From Marinobacterium nitratireducens (GTDB lineage Bacteria; Pseudomonadota; Gammaproteobacteria; Pseudomonadales; Balneatricaceae), in the NCBI RefSeq assembly GCF_014645375.1, contig NZ_BMLT01000005.1, forward strand, positions 310,001 through 374,000: a stretch of DNA of 64,000 nucleotides. Reading direction: 5' to 3'. This document shows, piece by piece, positions 57,209 to 64,000 of the stretch (position 1 is its first letter; each line of letters begins with the position of its first letter). The translations under genes were made by a program, and so were the position numbers. The notes under the pieces were generated by a model that did not search any database, was not told the DNA's origin, and was given only the letters and a program-made list of their open reading frames with translations.

Positions 57209-58924
57209 GTGAACGCCTTTCAACCTCTGAGCGGTTTGGCCAAGCGACTGGTCAATGATGGGGTCTTCTCGGCCGAGGTTGCCATGGATGCGATCCAGCA
57301 GGCCCGGGCCGCGCAGAAGCCCTTTATCAGCCACATCATCGAGAAGCGCCTGGTCAGCGCGCACCGTGCAGCCTGTGCGGCGTCCGACGAGTTCGGCCTG
57401 CCGTTGATGGACCTGGACGTTATCTCCCGCGAGAACCTGCCCCAGAGCCTGGTCTCCGAGGCCCTGATCAGCAAGCACCGGGCGCTGCCGCTGATGAAAC
57501 GGGACAACCGGCTCTTTATCGCCATCGCCGACCCGACCAATATCCAGGCCCTCGACGAGATAAAATTTCATACCGGCACCACCACCGAAGGCGTGATCGT
57601 CGAGGAAGACAAGCTGCGCCGGATGATCGACGCCTTCCTTGACAATCAGCACAGCGCCTTGGATGACTTGGCCGATACTGACCTAGACAATCTTGATATT
57701 GCCGAGGGCGGAGGAGAACCCGAGCAGAACGACACCGCTGAAGAAGCCGCCAACGATGCCCCTATCGTACGCTTCGTCAACAAGATACTGCTAGATGCCA
57801 TCAAGAACGGCGCCTCCGATATCCACTTCGAGCCCTACGAAAGGATCTATCGCATCCGCAGCCGTATCGACGGCATCCTGCAGGAAGTGGCCAAGCCACC
57901 GGCCAACCTGGCACCCCGGCTCGCGGCACGCCTCAAGGTCATGTCCAAAATGGATATATCCGAACGGCGGGTTCCGCAGGACGGCCGGATCAAAATGAAA
58001 ATTTCGGCAAAACGCGCAATCGACTTTCGTGTCAACAGCCTGCCGACGCTCTGGGGCGAGAAAATCGTACTGCGTATTCTGGACCCCGCCAGCGCCAAGC
58101 TAGGGGTTGATGCCCTGGGCTTCGAGCAGGATCAGAAGGAGCTCTATCTGGCGACACTCGCCAAACCCCAGGGCATGGTACTGGTCACGGGCCCGACCGG
58201 CAGCGGCAAGACCGTCACGCTCTACACCGGGATCAATATCCTCAACGAAGACGAGCGCAATATTTCCACCGCGGAGGACCCGGTCGAGATCAACCTCGAA
58301 GGCATCAACCAGGTCCACGTCAACACCAAGGTCGGACTGACCTTCGCGGAATCCCTGCGCGCCTTCCTGCGCCAGGACCCCGATGTGGTGATGGTCGGCG
58401 AGATCCGCGACCTCGAAACCGCGGAAATCGCCATCAAGGCCGCCCAGACCGGCCATATGGTGCTCTCGACCCTGCACACCAACAGCTCACCCGAAACCCT
58501 GACCCGCCTTCGCAATATGGGCGTTCCCGCCTTCAATATTGCCACCTCCGTCTCGCTGATCATCGCCCAGCGCCTGGCCCGTCGTCTTTGCGAATCCTGC
58601 AAGCGTCCCACCAGCATTCCGGAAGCCGCGCTGCTCGAGGAAGGATTCACCGCCGAGCAGCTGGAAAACCTGACTACACTTTACGAGGCCAATTCCGACG
58701 GCTGCCCCAAGTGCAACCGGGGCTACAAGGGGCGCGTGGGCATTTACGAAATGCTGCGAATGACCGACGAGATCGCCGACGTCATCATGAACAACGGCAA
58801 CTCGCACGATATCGTCAAGGTGGCCAGAACCCAGGGTTTCCGAACACTGCGCATGTCGGGTCTGCTGAAGGTGGCCAAGGGCATCACCAGCCTCGAAGAA
58901 ATGAACCGGGTGATCGTCACCTAG
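57209..58924 (+). CDS. pilB: Type IV pilus assembly ATPase
   Basis: PilB is the hexameric extension motor of type IV pili. The 571-aa protein has the N-terminal MshEN-type domain, then Walker A GPTGSGKT at 328-335, an Asp box and Walker B-type VVMVGEIRDLETAEIA, the His box HMVLSTLHTN, and a zinc site (CESC...CPKC). A GTG at 57209 after ACGGGGAA gives the family N-terminus VNAFQPLSGLAKRLV. It is divergent from pilA and followed by pilC and pilD. Confidence 0.96.
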   Translation: MNAFQPLSGLAKRLVNDGVFSAEVAMDAIQQARAAQKPFISHIIEKRLVSAHRAACAASDEFGLPLMDLDVISRENLPQSLVSEALISKHRALPLMKRDNRLFIAIADPTNIQALDEIKFHTGTTTEGVIVEEDKLRRMIDAFLDNQHSALDDLADTDLDNLDIAEGGGEPEQNDTAEEAANDAPIVRFVNKILLDAIKNGASDIHFEPYERIYRIRSRIDGILQEVAKPPANLAPRLAARLKVMSKMDISERRVPQDGRIKMKISAKRAIDFRVNSLPTLWGEKIVLRILDPASAKLGVDALGFEQDQKELYLATLAKPQGMVLVTGPTGSGKTVTLYTGINILNEDERNISTAEDPVEINLEGINQVHVNTKVGLTFAESLRAFLRQDPDVVMVGEIRDLETAEIAIKAAQTGHMVLSTLHTNSSPETLTRLRNMGVPAFNIATSVSLIIAQRLARRLCESCKRPTSIPEAALLEEGFTAEQLENLTTLYEANSDGCPKCNRGYKGRVGIYEMLRMTDEIADVIMNNGNSHDIVKVARTQGFRTLRMSGLLKVAKGITSLEEMNRVIVT

Positions 58925-58932
58925 CGATATAC

Positions 58933-58974
58933 GTAGGAGCGGCGCACCCGAAGGGCACTTCCCCGCCGCGAAGG
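58933..58974. repeat. REP-like unit (family A) between pilB and pilC
   Basis: GTAGGAGCGGCGCACCC, GGGCACTTCC and CCGCCGCGAAGG match the right half of the purD repeat at 2941-2984 in inverted orientation. It begins nine bases after the pilB stop. Confidence 0.75.
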
Positions 58975-59024
58975 ATACCGGCACAATTGGATGCACGCAC
59001 CCTACCGAACAGAGATGGATCATT

Positions 59025-60248
59025 ATGGCGGTAAAAGAAGTAAAACTTCAGACTTTCGAGTGGCAGGGCAAGGATAAAAGCGGAAACGCCACCAAGGGCA
59101 AGCTGGATGCGACCAACGTCGCCGCCGCCAAGGCTCGCCTGCGCAGCCAGGGCATCATCCCCAAACGCGTCTCGAAAGAGCGCGTCTCGATGTTCAGCAA
59201 TAAAAACAAGGCGATCAAGCCGCTGGACATTGCCTTCTTCACCCGCCAGATGGCAACGATGATGAAATCCGGCGTCCCCCTGATCCAGGGCCTCGAAATC
59301 GTCGCCAACGGCGCCGAGAAAGACAAGCTCAAGAAGATGATCTACCAGATCCGCGACAGCGTCAGCAGCGGTACGGATTTTTCCACAGCCCTGGCCCAGT
59401 TTCCGGACTACTTCGACGACCTCTACTGCAACCTGGTCAGGGCCGGTGAGCAGTCCGGCGCCCTGGAAACCATGCTGGATCGCATCGCGTCGTATAAAGA
59501 AAAGATCGAGGCGCTGAAAGCCAAGATCCGCAAGGCGATGACCTACCCCGCCGCGGTCGTCGTGGTCGGCATCGTCGTCACGGCGATTCTGCTGGTCAAG
59601 GTGGTGCCCGTTTTCGAGGACCTCTTTACGAGTTTTGGTGCCGACCTGCCCGCCTTTACCCGCTTTGTCGTCGATCTGTCCGAGTATGCCCAAAAATGGT
59701 GGTTCGTCGCCTTGCTGGCTGTCGCGCTAACGGGCTATGCGTTTCAGAGGACTCATAAGAAATCGCAGCGTTTTCATGACTGGGTTGACCGGGCCGTTCT
59801 GAAAATACCGGTTATCGGAAAGATACTGCACCAGGCGGCCATTGCGCGCTTTGCCCGCACCCTCTCGACCACTTTCGCAGCGGGCGTACCGCTGGTCGAG
59901 GCGCTTGACTCGGCCGCCGGCGCCGTCGGCAACGTTGTCTATCGCAACGCGATTTTGCAGATCCGCAACGGCGTCTCGACCGGCCAGTCACTGCAGAACG
60001 CGGTCACTATGACCGGCGTCTTCCCGAACATGGCGATTCAGATGATTGGTATTGGCGAAGAGGCCGGCTCCCTCGAAGCCATGCTCGACAAAATCGCTTC
60101 CTTCTACGAGGAGCAGGTCGATAACGCCGTCGATGCGCTGTCCAGCCTGATGGAGCCGATGATCATGGTCGTTCTCGGCACCCTGGTCGGCGGCCTGGTG
60201 ATCGCCATGTACCTGCCGATATTCCAGCTCGGCAACGTGGTTGGGTAG
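59025..60248 (+). CDS. pilC: Type IV pilus inner-membrane platform protein
   Basis: PilC is the GspF-family membrane platform to which PilB docks. The 407-aa protein has the N-terminal FEWQGKDKSGN, two GspF domains (about 70-190 and 270-395), and three transmembrane helices, including VVVVGIVVTAILLVKVVPVF and MEPMIMVVLGTLVGGLVIAMYLP. The start MAVKEVKLQTFEW fits the family. It lies 100 bases after pilB. Confidence 0.96.
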   Translation: MAVKEVKLQTFEWQGKDKSGNATKGKLDATNVAAAKARLRSQGIIPKRVSKERVSMFSNKNKAIKPLDIAFFTRQMATMMKSGVPLIQGLEIVANGAEKDKLKKMIYQIRDSVSSGTDFSTALAQFPDYFDDLYCNLVRAGEQSGALETMLDRIASYKEKIEALKAKIRKAMTYPAAVVVVGIVVTAILLVKVVPVFEDLFTSFGADLPAFTRFVVDLSEYAQKWWFVALLAVALTGYAFQRTHKKSQRFHDWVDRAVLKIPVIGKILHQAAIARFARTLSTTFAAGVPLVEALDSAAGAVGNVVYRNAILQIRNGVSTGQSLQNAVTMTGVFPNMAIQMIGIGEEAGSLEAMLDKIASFYEEQVDNAVDALSSLMEPMIMVVLGTLVGGLVIAMYLPIFQLGNVVG

Positions 60249-60255
60249 CCGACTT

Positions 60256-60325
60256 GTCGGAGCCCACTCCGTGGGCGAGCAATTTTTCCGCAACCACTGG
60301 GTTCGCCCGGAAACCGGACTCCTAC
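60256..60325. repeat. REP-like pair (family B) between pilC and pilD
   Basis: GTCGGAGCCCACTCCGTGGGCGA and the inverted GGTTCGCCCGGAAACCGGACTCCTAC form a family B pair, starting seven bases after the pilC stop. Confidence 0.75.
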
Positions 60326-60396
60326 GGCGCGCGCCCCTCACAGGTTATCTCCACTATCGCCCATCCAACTTACATGGACACTGACTGAATTTTCAC

Positions 60397-61266
60397 ATGC
60401 ACTTCGAATTCCTGGCGGACACCCCCGCTGCCGCCATCGCGCTCGCCTTCGTTTTTTCCCTTCTGGTCGGCAGCTTCCTCAACGTGGTCATTTATCGCCT
60501 GCCCCTGATGATGGAGCGAGAATGGCAGGCGATGGCCGCCGAGCACCAGACGGACGACAACGCCCACGCACCGGAGCCGGGCGAGCCATTCAATCTGGCG
60601 GTACCCGCGTCCAGCTGCCCGCAGTGCGGTCATCACATCCGCTGGTACGAGAATATTCCACTGATCAGCTACCTGGCGCTCAGGGGCCGATGCTCGGGGT
60701 GCGCCACAGCAATCCCGCTGCGCTATCCGCTGGTCGAACTGCTGACCGGCGTCACCAGCGCACTGGTGATCTGGCACTTCGGCCTCAATACCCAGGGCAT
60801 CAGCCTGATGCTGCTGAGCTGGGGGCTGATCGCGCTCAGCTTTATCGACCTCGATCATCAGTTGCTGCCCGACCGGATCACCCTGCCGCTGCTCTGGCTC
60901 GGACTGATTCTCAACAGCTTCGAGCTGTTCACCAGTCTGCAGTCTGCACTCTGGGGCGCGGTGATCGGCTACCTGTCGTTCTGGTCGATCTATTGGATCT
61001 TCAAGCTGCTGACCGGTAAGGAAGGCATGGGCTACGGCGACTTCAAGCTGCTGGCCGCGCTCGGCGCCTGGTGCGGCGCACAGCAACTGCCGCTAATCAT
61101 CCTGCTCTCGTCAGTCGTCGGCGTGGCGCTGGCGCTGATCCTGATGCTGCTGCGCCGTCATCAGGCCGCCAACCCGCTGCCGTTCGGCCCCTATCTCGCG
61201 ATCGCCGGCTGGATTGCGGTAATCTGGGGACCGGAGATCACCGGGGCGTACCTGGGGATGTTTTGA
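60397..61266 (+). CDS. pilD: Prepilin peptidase / N-methyltransferase
   Basis: PilD cleaves the type IV prepilin leader and N-methylates the new terminus; it also serves type II secretion pseudopilins. The 289-aa membrane protein has the zinc cysteines Cys74, Cys77, Cys99, Cys102 and the catalytic aspartates Asp151 (FIDLDHQLLPD) and Asp215 (GYGDFKLLAA). Its substrate pilA is in the same cluster. Heptamer repeats start three bases after its stop. Confidence 0.97.
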   Translation: MHFEFLADTPAAAIALAFVFSLLVGSFLNVVIYRLPLMMEREWQAMAAEHQTDDNAHAPEPGEPFNLAVPASSCPQCGHHIRWYENIPLISYLALRGRCSGCATAIPLRYPLVELLTGVTSALVIWHFGLNTQGISLMLLSWGLIALSFIDLDHQLLPDRITLPLLWLGLILNSFELFTSLQSALWGAVIGYLSFWSIYWIFKLLTGKEGMGYGDFKLLAALGAWCGAQQLPLIILLSSVVGVALALILMLLRRHQAANPLPFGPYLAIAGWIAVIWGPEITGAYLGMF

Positions 61267-61269
61267 TAG

Positions 61270-61318
61270 GTTACGGGTTACGGGTTACGGGTTACGGGTT
61301 ACGGGTTACGGGTTACGG
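61270..61318. repeat. Seven tandem GTTACGG heptamers after pilD
   Basis: The unit GTTACGG is repeated seven times without a mismatch, beginning three bases after the pilD stop codon. Diverged GTNAC heptamers of the same length occur at 62488-62508, 63513-63547 and 63654-63674. Confidence 0.95.
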
Positions 61319-61326
61319 GTCAGATT

Positions 61327-61395
61327 GTAGGAGCCCGGTCTCCGGGCGAACAACCGCGAATATCGAAAAGCATCGCCCACGGAGTGGGCTCCTAC
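61327..61395. repeat. REP-like pair (family B) before coaE
   Basis: GTAGGAGCCCGGTCTCCGGG and the inverted right half ATCGCCCACGGAGTGGGCTCCTAC make a clean copy, very close to that at 55845. It lies between the heptamer array and coaE. Confidence 0.85.
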
Positions 61396-61444
61396 AAACA
61401 TTCCGCGTATCCTGCCCCGTATTCGTATCAGGCAAGGATCTTCC

Positions 61445-62053
61445 ATGTTCGTAATAGGACTGACCGGCGGTATCGGCAGCGGCAAGAGCGCCGCTGCACA
61501 CATTCTGGAAAGCCAAGGCATTGTCTGTGTCGATGCCGATATCATCGCGCGTGAAGTCGTCGAGCCCGGAGAGCCGGCGCTGGAGCGCATCGCCGACCAC
61601 TTCGGCGCCGAACTGCTGCAGGCCGACGGCTCGCTCGACCGCGCCCGCCTGCGGCAGATCGTTTTTGCCGACCCTGAAGCCCGCAGCTGGCTGGAAGGCC
61701 TGCTGCACCCACTGATTCGCGAACGGATCATCCACCGGCTCCATACGGCGAAGTCCGAATATGCTTTGCTGGTCTCGCCGCTGCTGCTGGAAACCGACCA
61801 GCACAGCCTGGTGGATCATATCGTGGTCGTCGATGTACCGGAGGAGACACAGATTGCACGCACCGCCTCGCGCGATGGCAACAGCCGGGAACAGGTCGAA
61901 CGTATCATGGCGGCGCAGATGAGTCGCGAGGACCGGGTTGCGAAGGCGGACAGCATCATCGACAATTCGGGGACACCGGAAGCCCTGACCGAAGCGACCC
62001 TGAAGTTGCACCAGGCGCTGCTATCCCTCGCCCGCAACCGGAGCAACCGATGA
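61445..62053 (+). CDS. coaE: Dephospho-CoA kinase
   Basis: CoaE makes CoA from dephospho-CoA in the last biosynthetic step. The 202-aa protein has the P-loop [11 protein letters not shown] near the N-terminus, [13 protein letters not shown] and [13 protein letters not shown], all typical. It follows pilD as in Pseudomonas, and overlaps yacG by four bases (ATGA). Confidence 0.97.
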   Translation: MFVIGLTGGIGSGKSAAAHILESQGIVCVDADIIAREVVEPGEPALERIADHFGAELLQADGSLDRARLRQIVFADPEARSWLEGLLHPLIRERIIHRLHTAKSEYALLVSPLLLETDQHSLVDHIVVVDVPEETQIARTASRDGNSREQVERIMAAQMSREDRVAKADSIIDNSGTPEALTEATLKLHQALLSLARNRSNR

Positions 62054-62280
62054 GCGAAACGCAAAAAACCGTGAAAACCGTTAAATGCCCCCAGTGCGGC
62101 GCGCCTGCCGTCTGGAGCCCGGAGAACAGCAACCGCCCCTTCTGCTCCGAACGCTGCCGCCTGATCGACCTCGGCGCCTGGGCCAACGAGGAATACCAGA
62201 TTCCGACGGACAAGTCCGAAGACGACTACAGCACCGGACTGGAGTCGGAGGAACGGGAGTTTACGCCGCTCAGGCATTGA
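62050..62280 (+). CDS. yacG: DNA gyrase inhibitor YacG
   Basis: YacG is a small zinc protein that inhibits DNA gyrase in E. coli. The 76-aa protein has the four-cysteine site CPQCGAP...[14 protein letters not shown]. Its start overlaps the coaE stop. It is the last gene of the pil-coaE-yacG string. Confidence 0.96.
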   Translation: MSETQKTVKTVKCPQCGAPAVWSPENSNRPFCSERCRLIDLGAWANEEYQIPTDKSEDDYSTGLESEEREFTPLRH

Positions 62281-62345
62281 GGCGTAAGTGGACTCTGCCC
62301 AGAGAATGGAGTTGCCTTTCAACTGCCTGGTGCGCGCCGTTTCAC

Positions 62346-62464
62346 GTAGGGCACCTTGAGTGTAACGAAACGTGCCGCCCCTGCGGTGCCGTTCGCCTGC
62401 AATTGCTCCTGCATTGCAGGGCTTCCCGCCATCCATGGCGGTTGCTTCGCTCAGGGCACCCTAC
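62346..62464. repeat. TAGGGTGCC-type repeat element (family D), long form with inserted module
   Basis: GTAGGGCACCTTGAGTG and the inverted end TCAGGGCACCCTAC bound 119 bases. Aligned to the 15181 copy, it has 54 extra bases at 62397-62450 with two hairpins: CTGCAAT/ATTGCAG (62397-62419) and CCGCCAT/ATGGCGG (62426-62441). TTCGC stands on both sides (62392-62396 and 62446-62450). The rest of the gap holds no gene. Confidence 0.75.
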
Positions 62465-62487
62465 CTACGGATATGCGCTTTCAACGC

Positions 62488-62508
62488 GTCACCCGTCACA
62501 CGTAACGT
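62488..62508. repeat. Three degenerate GTNAC heptamers after the Nudix/ThiE gene
   Basis: GTCACCC, GTCACAC and GTAACGT follow one another, beginning five bases after the stop of the minus-strand Nudix/ThiE gene. They share the 7-base period and the GTNAC core with the array at 61270. Confidence 0.7.
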
Positions 62509-62512
62509 CTTT

Positions 62513-63460
62513 TCACCACCACTCTCTTATCGCGGCGATCCCCTGGGCGCCCCGCGCCCAGGCTCTCGGAATATCGTTTTCGGTCATGCCGCCGAGCGCA
62601 TAGACCGGCAATGTTGCCTCGGCCACCAATTCACCGAAAGCTGCCCAGCCCAGCGGCGCTACCCCCGGATGTGAAGCGGTGTCCGCAACCGGCGACAGGG
62701 TTGCGAAATCCAGCCCCAGCGCTGCGGCTCGCTCCAGCTGCGCGGTATCGTGACAGGAAGCGCCGATCCAGCGCCCGCCGAACGCTTCGCGGGACCCGAA
62801 CCCGGCCAGTCGCTCGCCGTTCAGATGCAGCGCCTCGGCACCCAGAGCATTCGCCAGGCCCGGATCGCAGTTCACCGCCAACACGGCCCCAGCATCATCA
62901 CAGAGCGGACGCAGCACGCGATAGAGATCGGCGAAAGCACCATCCGACAGCTCCGGTGCGCGCAGCATGACCCAACGCACTCCTTGCGCAAGCGCCGCCC
63001 TCGTGCGGATGAGGTAATCCTCGGCTCTTTCGGCCTGGCCGGTGATCAGAATCCGGTCCGGCAGTTGCGCGGCCGCCAGTATCGGCCGGTTGGCCGCCGG
63101 GAAGTCGTAGTCGTCGAGCTCGCGCGCCGCGACCCAGCGCACCGGCTGCCCTTCGCGACCGTGCGCCTCGCCAGTGAAAGCGTCGACCAGAAAGACATCC
63201 AGCAGCACCGACTTGTCGGGATAATGGTGCGGGATCCGGATCAGCGGACGGGCACGTTGCACCCGAATCCCCAGCTCTTCATGAAGCTCGCGATCGAGCG
63301 CCTCCGGCACCGGCTCCCCGGGCTCGACCTTGCCGCCCGGAAACTCCCAGAGCCCGCCCTGGTGTTTGTCGTCGGGACGGCGCGCCAGCAGTATCCGCCG
63401 GTTCTCATCGACAATGACGGCGGCGGCGACATGGATCAGTTTGCGGTGCGGATGGGTCAT
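62513..63460 (-). CDS. Nudix hydrolase (MutT) fused to a thiamine-phosphate-synthase-like domain
   Basis: The 315-aa protein has an N-terminal MutT-type Nudix domain with the box GKVEPGEPVPEALDRELHEELGI (about 43-65) and a C-terminal ThiE/TenI-like barrel (about 135-315; HLNGERLAGF, WIGASCHDTAQLERAAALGLDFATLSPV). MutT removes 8-oxo-dGTP; the role of the C-terminal part is unclear and key phosphate-binding residues of true ThiE may be missing. The same fusion next to argJ is known in Pseudomonas. Confidence 0.92.
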   Translation of the reverse strand: MTHPHRKLIHVAAAVIVDENRRILLARRPDDKHQGGLWEFPGGKVEPGEPVPEALDRELHEELGIRVQRARPLIRIPHHYPDKSVLLDVFLVDAFTGEAHGREGQPVRWVAARELDDYDFPAANRPILAAAQLPDRILITGQAERAEDYLIRTRAALAQGVRWVMLRAPELSDGAFADLYRVLRPLCDDAGAVLAVNCDPGLANALGAEALHLNGERLAGFGSREAFGGRWIGASCHDTAQLERAAALGLDFATLSPVADTASHPGVAPLGWAAFGELVAEATLPVYALGGMTENDIPRAWARGAQGIAAIREWW

Positions 63461-63512
63461 GGAGAGTTTTTAGGTCGGTAATGGCTGACAGAGCGGCAGA
63501 TTCGAAATTAAG

Positions 63513-63547
63513 GTGACGCGTGACACGTGACGCGTTACGGGTGACTT
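63513..63547. repeat. Five degenerate GTNAC heptamers upstream of the Nudix/ThiE gene
   Basis: GTGACGC, GTGACAC, GTGACGC, GTTACGG and GTGACTT run in tandem with strict 7-base period. They contain one exact GTTACGG unit of the 61270 array. Confidence 0.85.
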
Positions 63548-63653
63548 GTCCCTGGATATCCGACCGGTGCAGCATTCCAGAGTGCCCGATCACAGCGAGC
63601 GTGGCTTACTCGTAGGGTGCCGGTGAGGTACGAACCGCACCGGCTTTTAACGC

Positions 63654-63674
63654 GTCACCCGTCACCCGTCACCA
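63654..63674. repeat. Three GTCACCC-type heptamers after argJ
   Basis: GTCACCC, GTCACCC and GTCACCA in tandem, about five bases after the argJ stop (reading the minus strand). Reverse-complemented they are GGGTGAC, the same GTNAC family. A partial TAGGGTGCC sequence lies just before it near 63613. The rest of 63548-63653 shows no gene. Confidence 0.8.
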
Positions 63675-63679
63675 GTCAT

Positions 63680-64000
63680 TTAACTACGATAGTCCGCGTT
63701 GATGCTGACGTAGTCGTGGGAGAAATCGGTGGTCCAGACCGTCTCGGTGACGCCACCGCGCGCCAGTATCACGCGAATCAGGATCTCTTCCTGCTGCATC
63801 ACGCGCTGACCCGCCGCTTCGGTGTAGCCGGGCGAGCGGCCGCCGTTCTCGACGATGCAGACATCATCCAGATAGATACGCAGCGCATCCAGGTCAAGGT
63901 TGTCGATGCCGGTACGACCGACGGCAGCGAGAATGCGCCCCCAGTTCGGGTCGCTGGCGAACAGCGCCGTCTTGACCAGCGGCGAGTGGGCAATGGTATA
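63680..64000 (-). CDS. argJ: Glutamate N-acetyltransferase / amino-acid acetyltransferase, C-terminal part
   Basis: ArgJ transfers acetyl from N-acetylornithine to glutamate in the arginine cycle. Only the last 106 residues are in the window; the gene continues beyond base 64000. They contain [23 protein letters not shown] and end with the invariant [12 protein letters not shown]. The stop is TAA at 63682-63680. The Nudix/ThiE gene follows it, as in Pseudomonas. Confidence 0.95.
   Translation of the reverse strand, partial: YTIAHSPLVKTALFASDPNWGRILAAVGRTGIDNLDLDALRIYLDDVCIVENGGRSPGYTEAAGQRVMQQEEILIRVILARGGVTETVWTTDFSHDYVSINADYRS

Noticed and set aside
61270-61318. Telomere-like or CRISPR-like interpretation of the TTACGGG array
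   Set aside because: Units are contiguous without spacers, the array is internal to the chromosome, and diverged copies lie nearby; it is a simple tandem repeat.

Overview
The window is 64 kb of GC-rich chromosome from a gammaproteobacterium. Gene content and order (purHD; cysM-relA-mazG; lepB-rnc-era-recO-pdxJ-acpS; rpoE to mucD; pilA facing pilBCD-coaE-yacG; a Nudix/ThiE gene next to argJ) resemble Pseudomonas and its Oceanospirillales relatives. Nearly everything is core genome. I saw no prophage, transposase, CRISPR array, rRNA or tRNA. The genus cannot be fixed from the sequence alone; this placement rests on my memory of gene order.

Layout. 1-4782: end of purH, purD, a RhtB/LysE exporter and a TPR lipoprotein. 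5104-9409: a leucine/valine dehydrogenase followed by the E1-alpha, E1-beta and E2 subunits of a branched-chain 2-oxoacid dehydrogenase; no E3 gene is present. 9589-14419: the prkA-yeaH-spoVR stress module. 14819-17535: hinT, a glycerophosphodiesterase (-) and a Bcr/CflA exporter. 17769-20150 (-): a lysozyme-like protein and a lipase-like protein in one operon. 20293-25252: acnA, a VOC protein, and an ArgO exporter divergent from its likely regulator ArgP. 25445-27570: phosphotransacylase and acetate kinase. 27763-30397 (-): soxY-soxZ-hemH-rlmB. 30649-38895 (-): adk, ppc, mazG, relA, cysM. 39002-41347 (-): a PAS-GGDEF-EAL protein. 41442-48030 (-): the lepA-lepB-DUF4845-rnc-era-recO-pdxJ-acpS cluster. 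48196-51685 (-): the envelope-stress operon rpoE, an unusual rseA gene, rseC and mucD. 51949-54203: nadB, converging on ygfX and sdhE. 54908-62280: nadC, a small membrane protein, pilA, pilBCD, coaE, yacG. 62513-64000 (-): the Nudix/ThiE fusion and the 3' end of argJ.

Two things stand out. First, the anti-sigma factor gene after rpoE encodes one polypeptide that joins an RseA/MucA anti-sigma protein to only the C-terminal domain of RseB/MucB; there is no separate rseB in the operon. Second, intergenic DNA is full of small repeats of several unrelated families: REP-like palindromes, TAGGATGGGT elements, TAGGGTGCC elements, one MITE-like element, and a GTNAC heptamer repeat. They cluster at gene 3' ends. 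In rlmB, rseC, ackA, hinT and a small hypothetical gene the repeat itself supplies the last codons and/or the stop codon. One short two-hairpin module appears inside two unrelated repeat families, with pairing largely preserved although the stem sequence differs.
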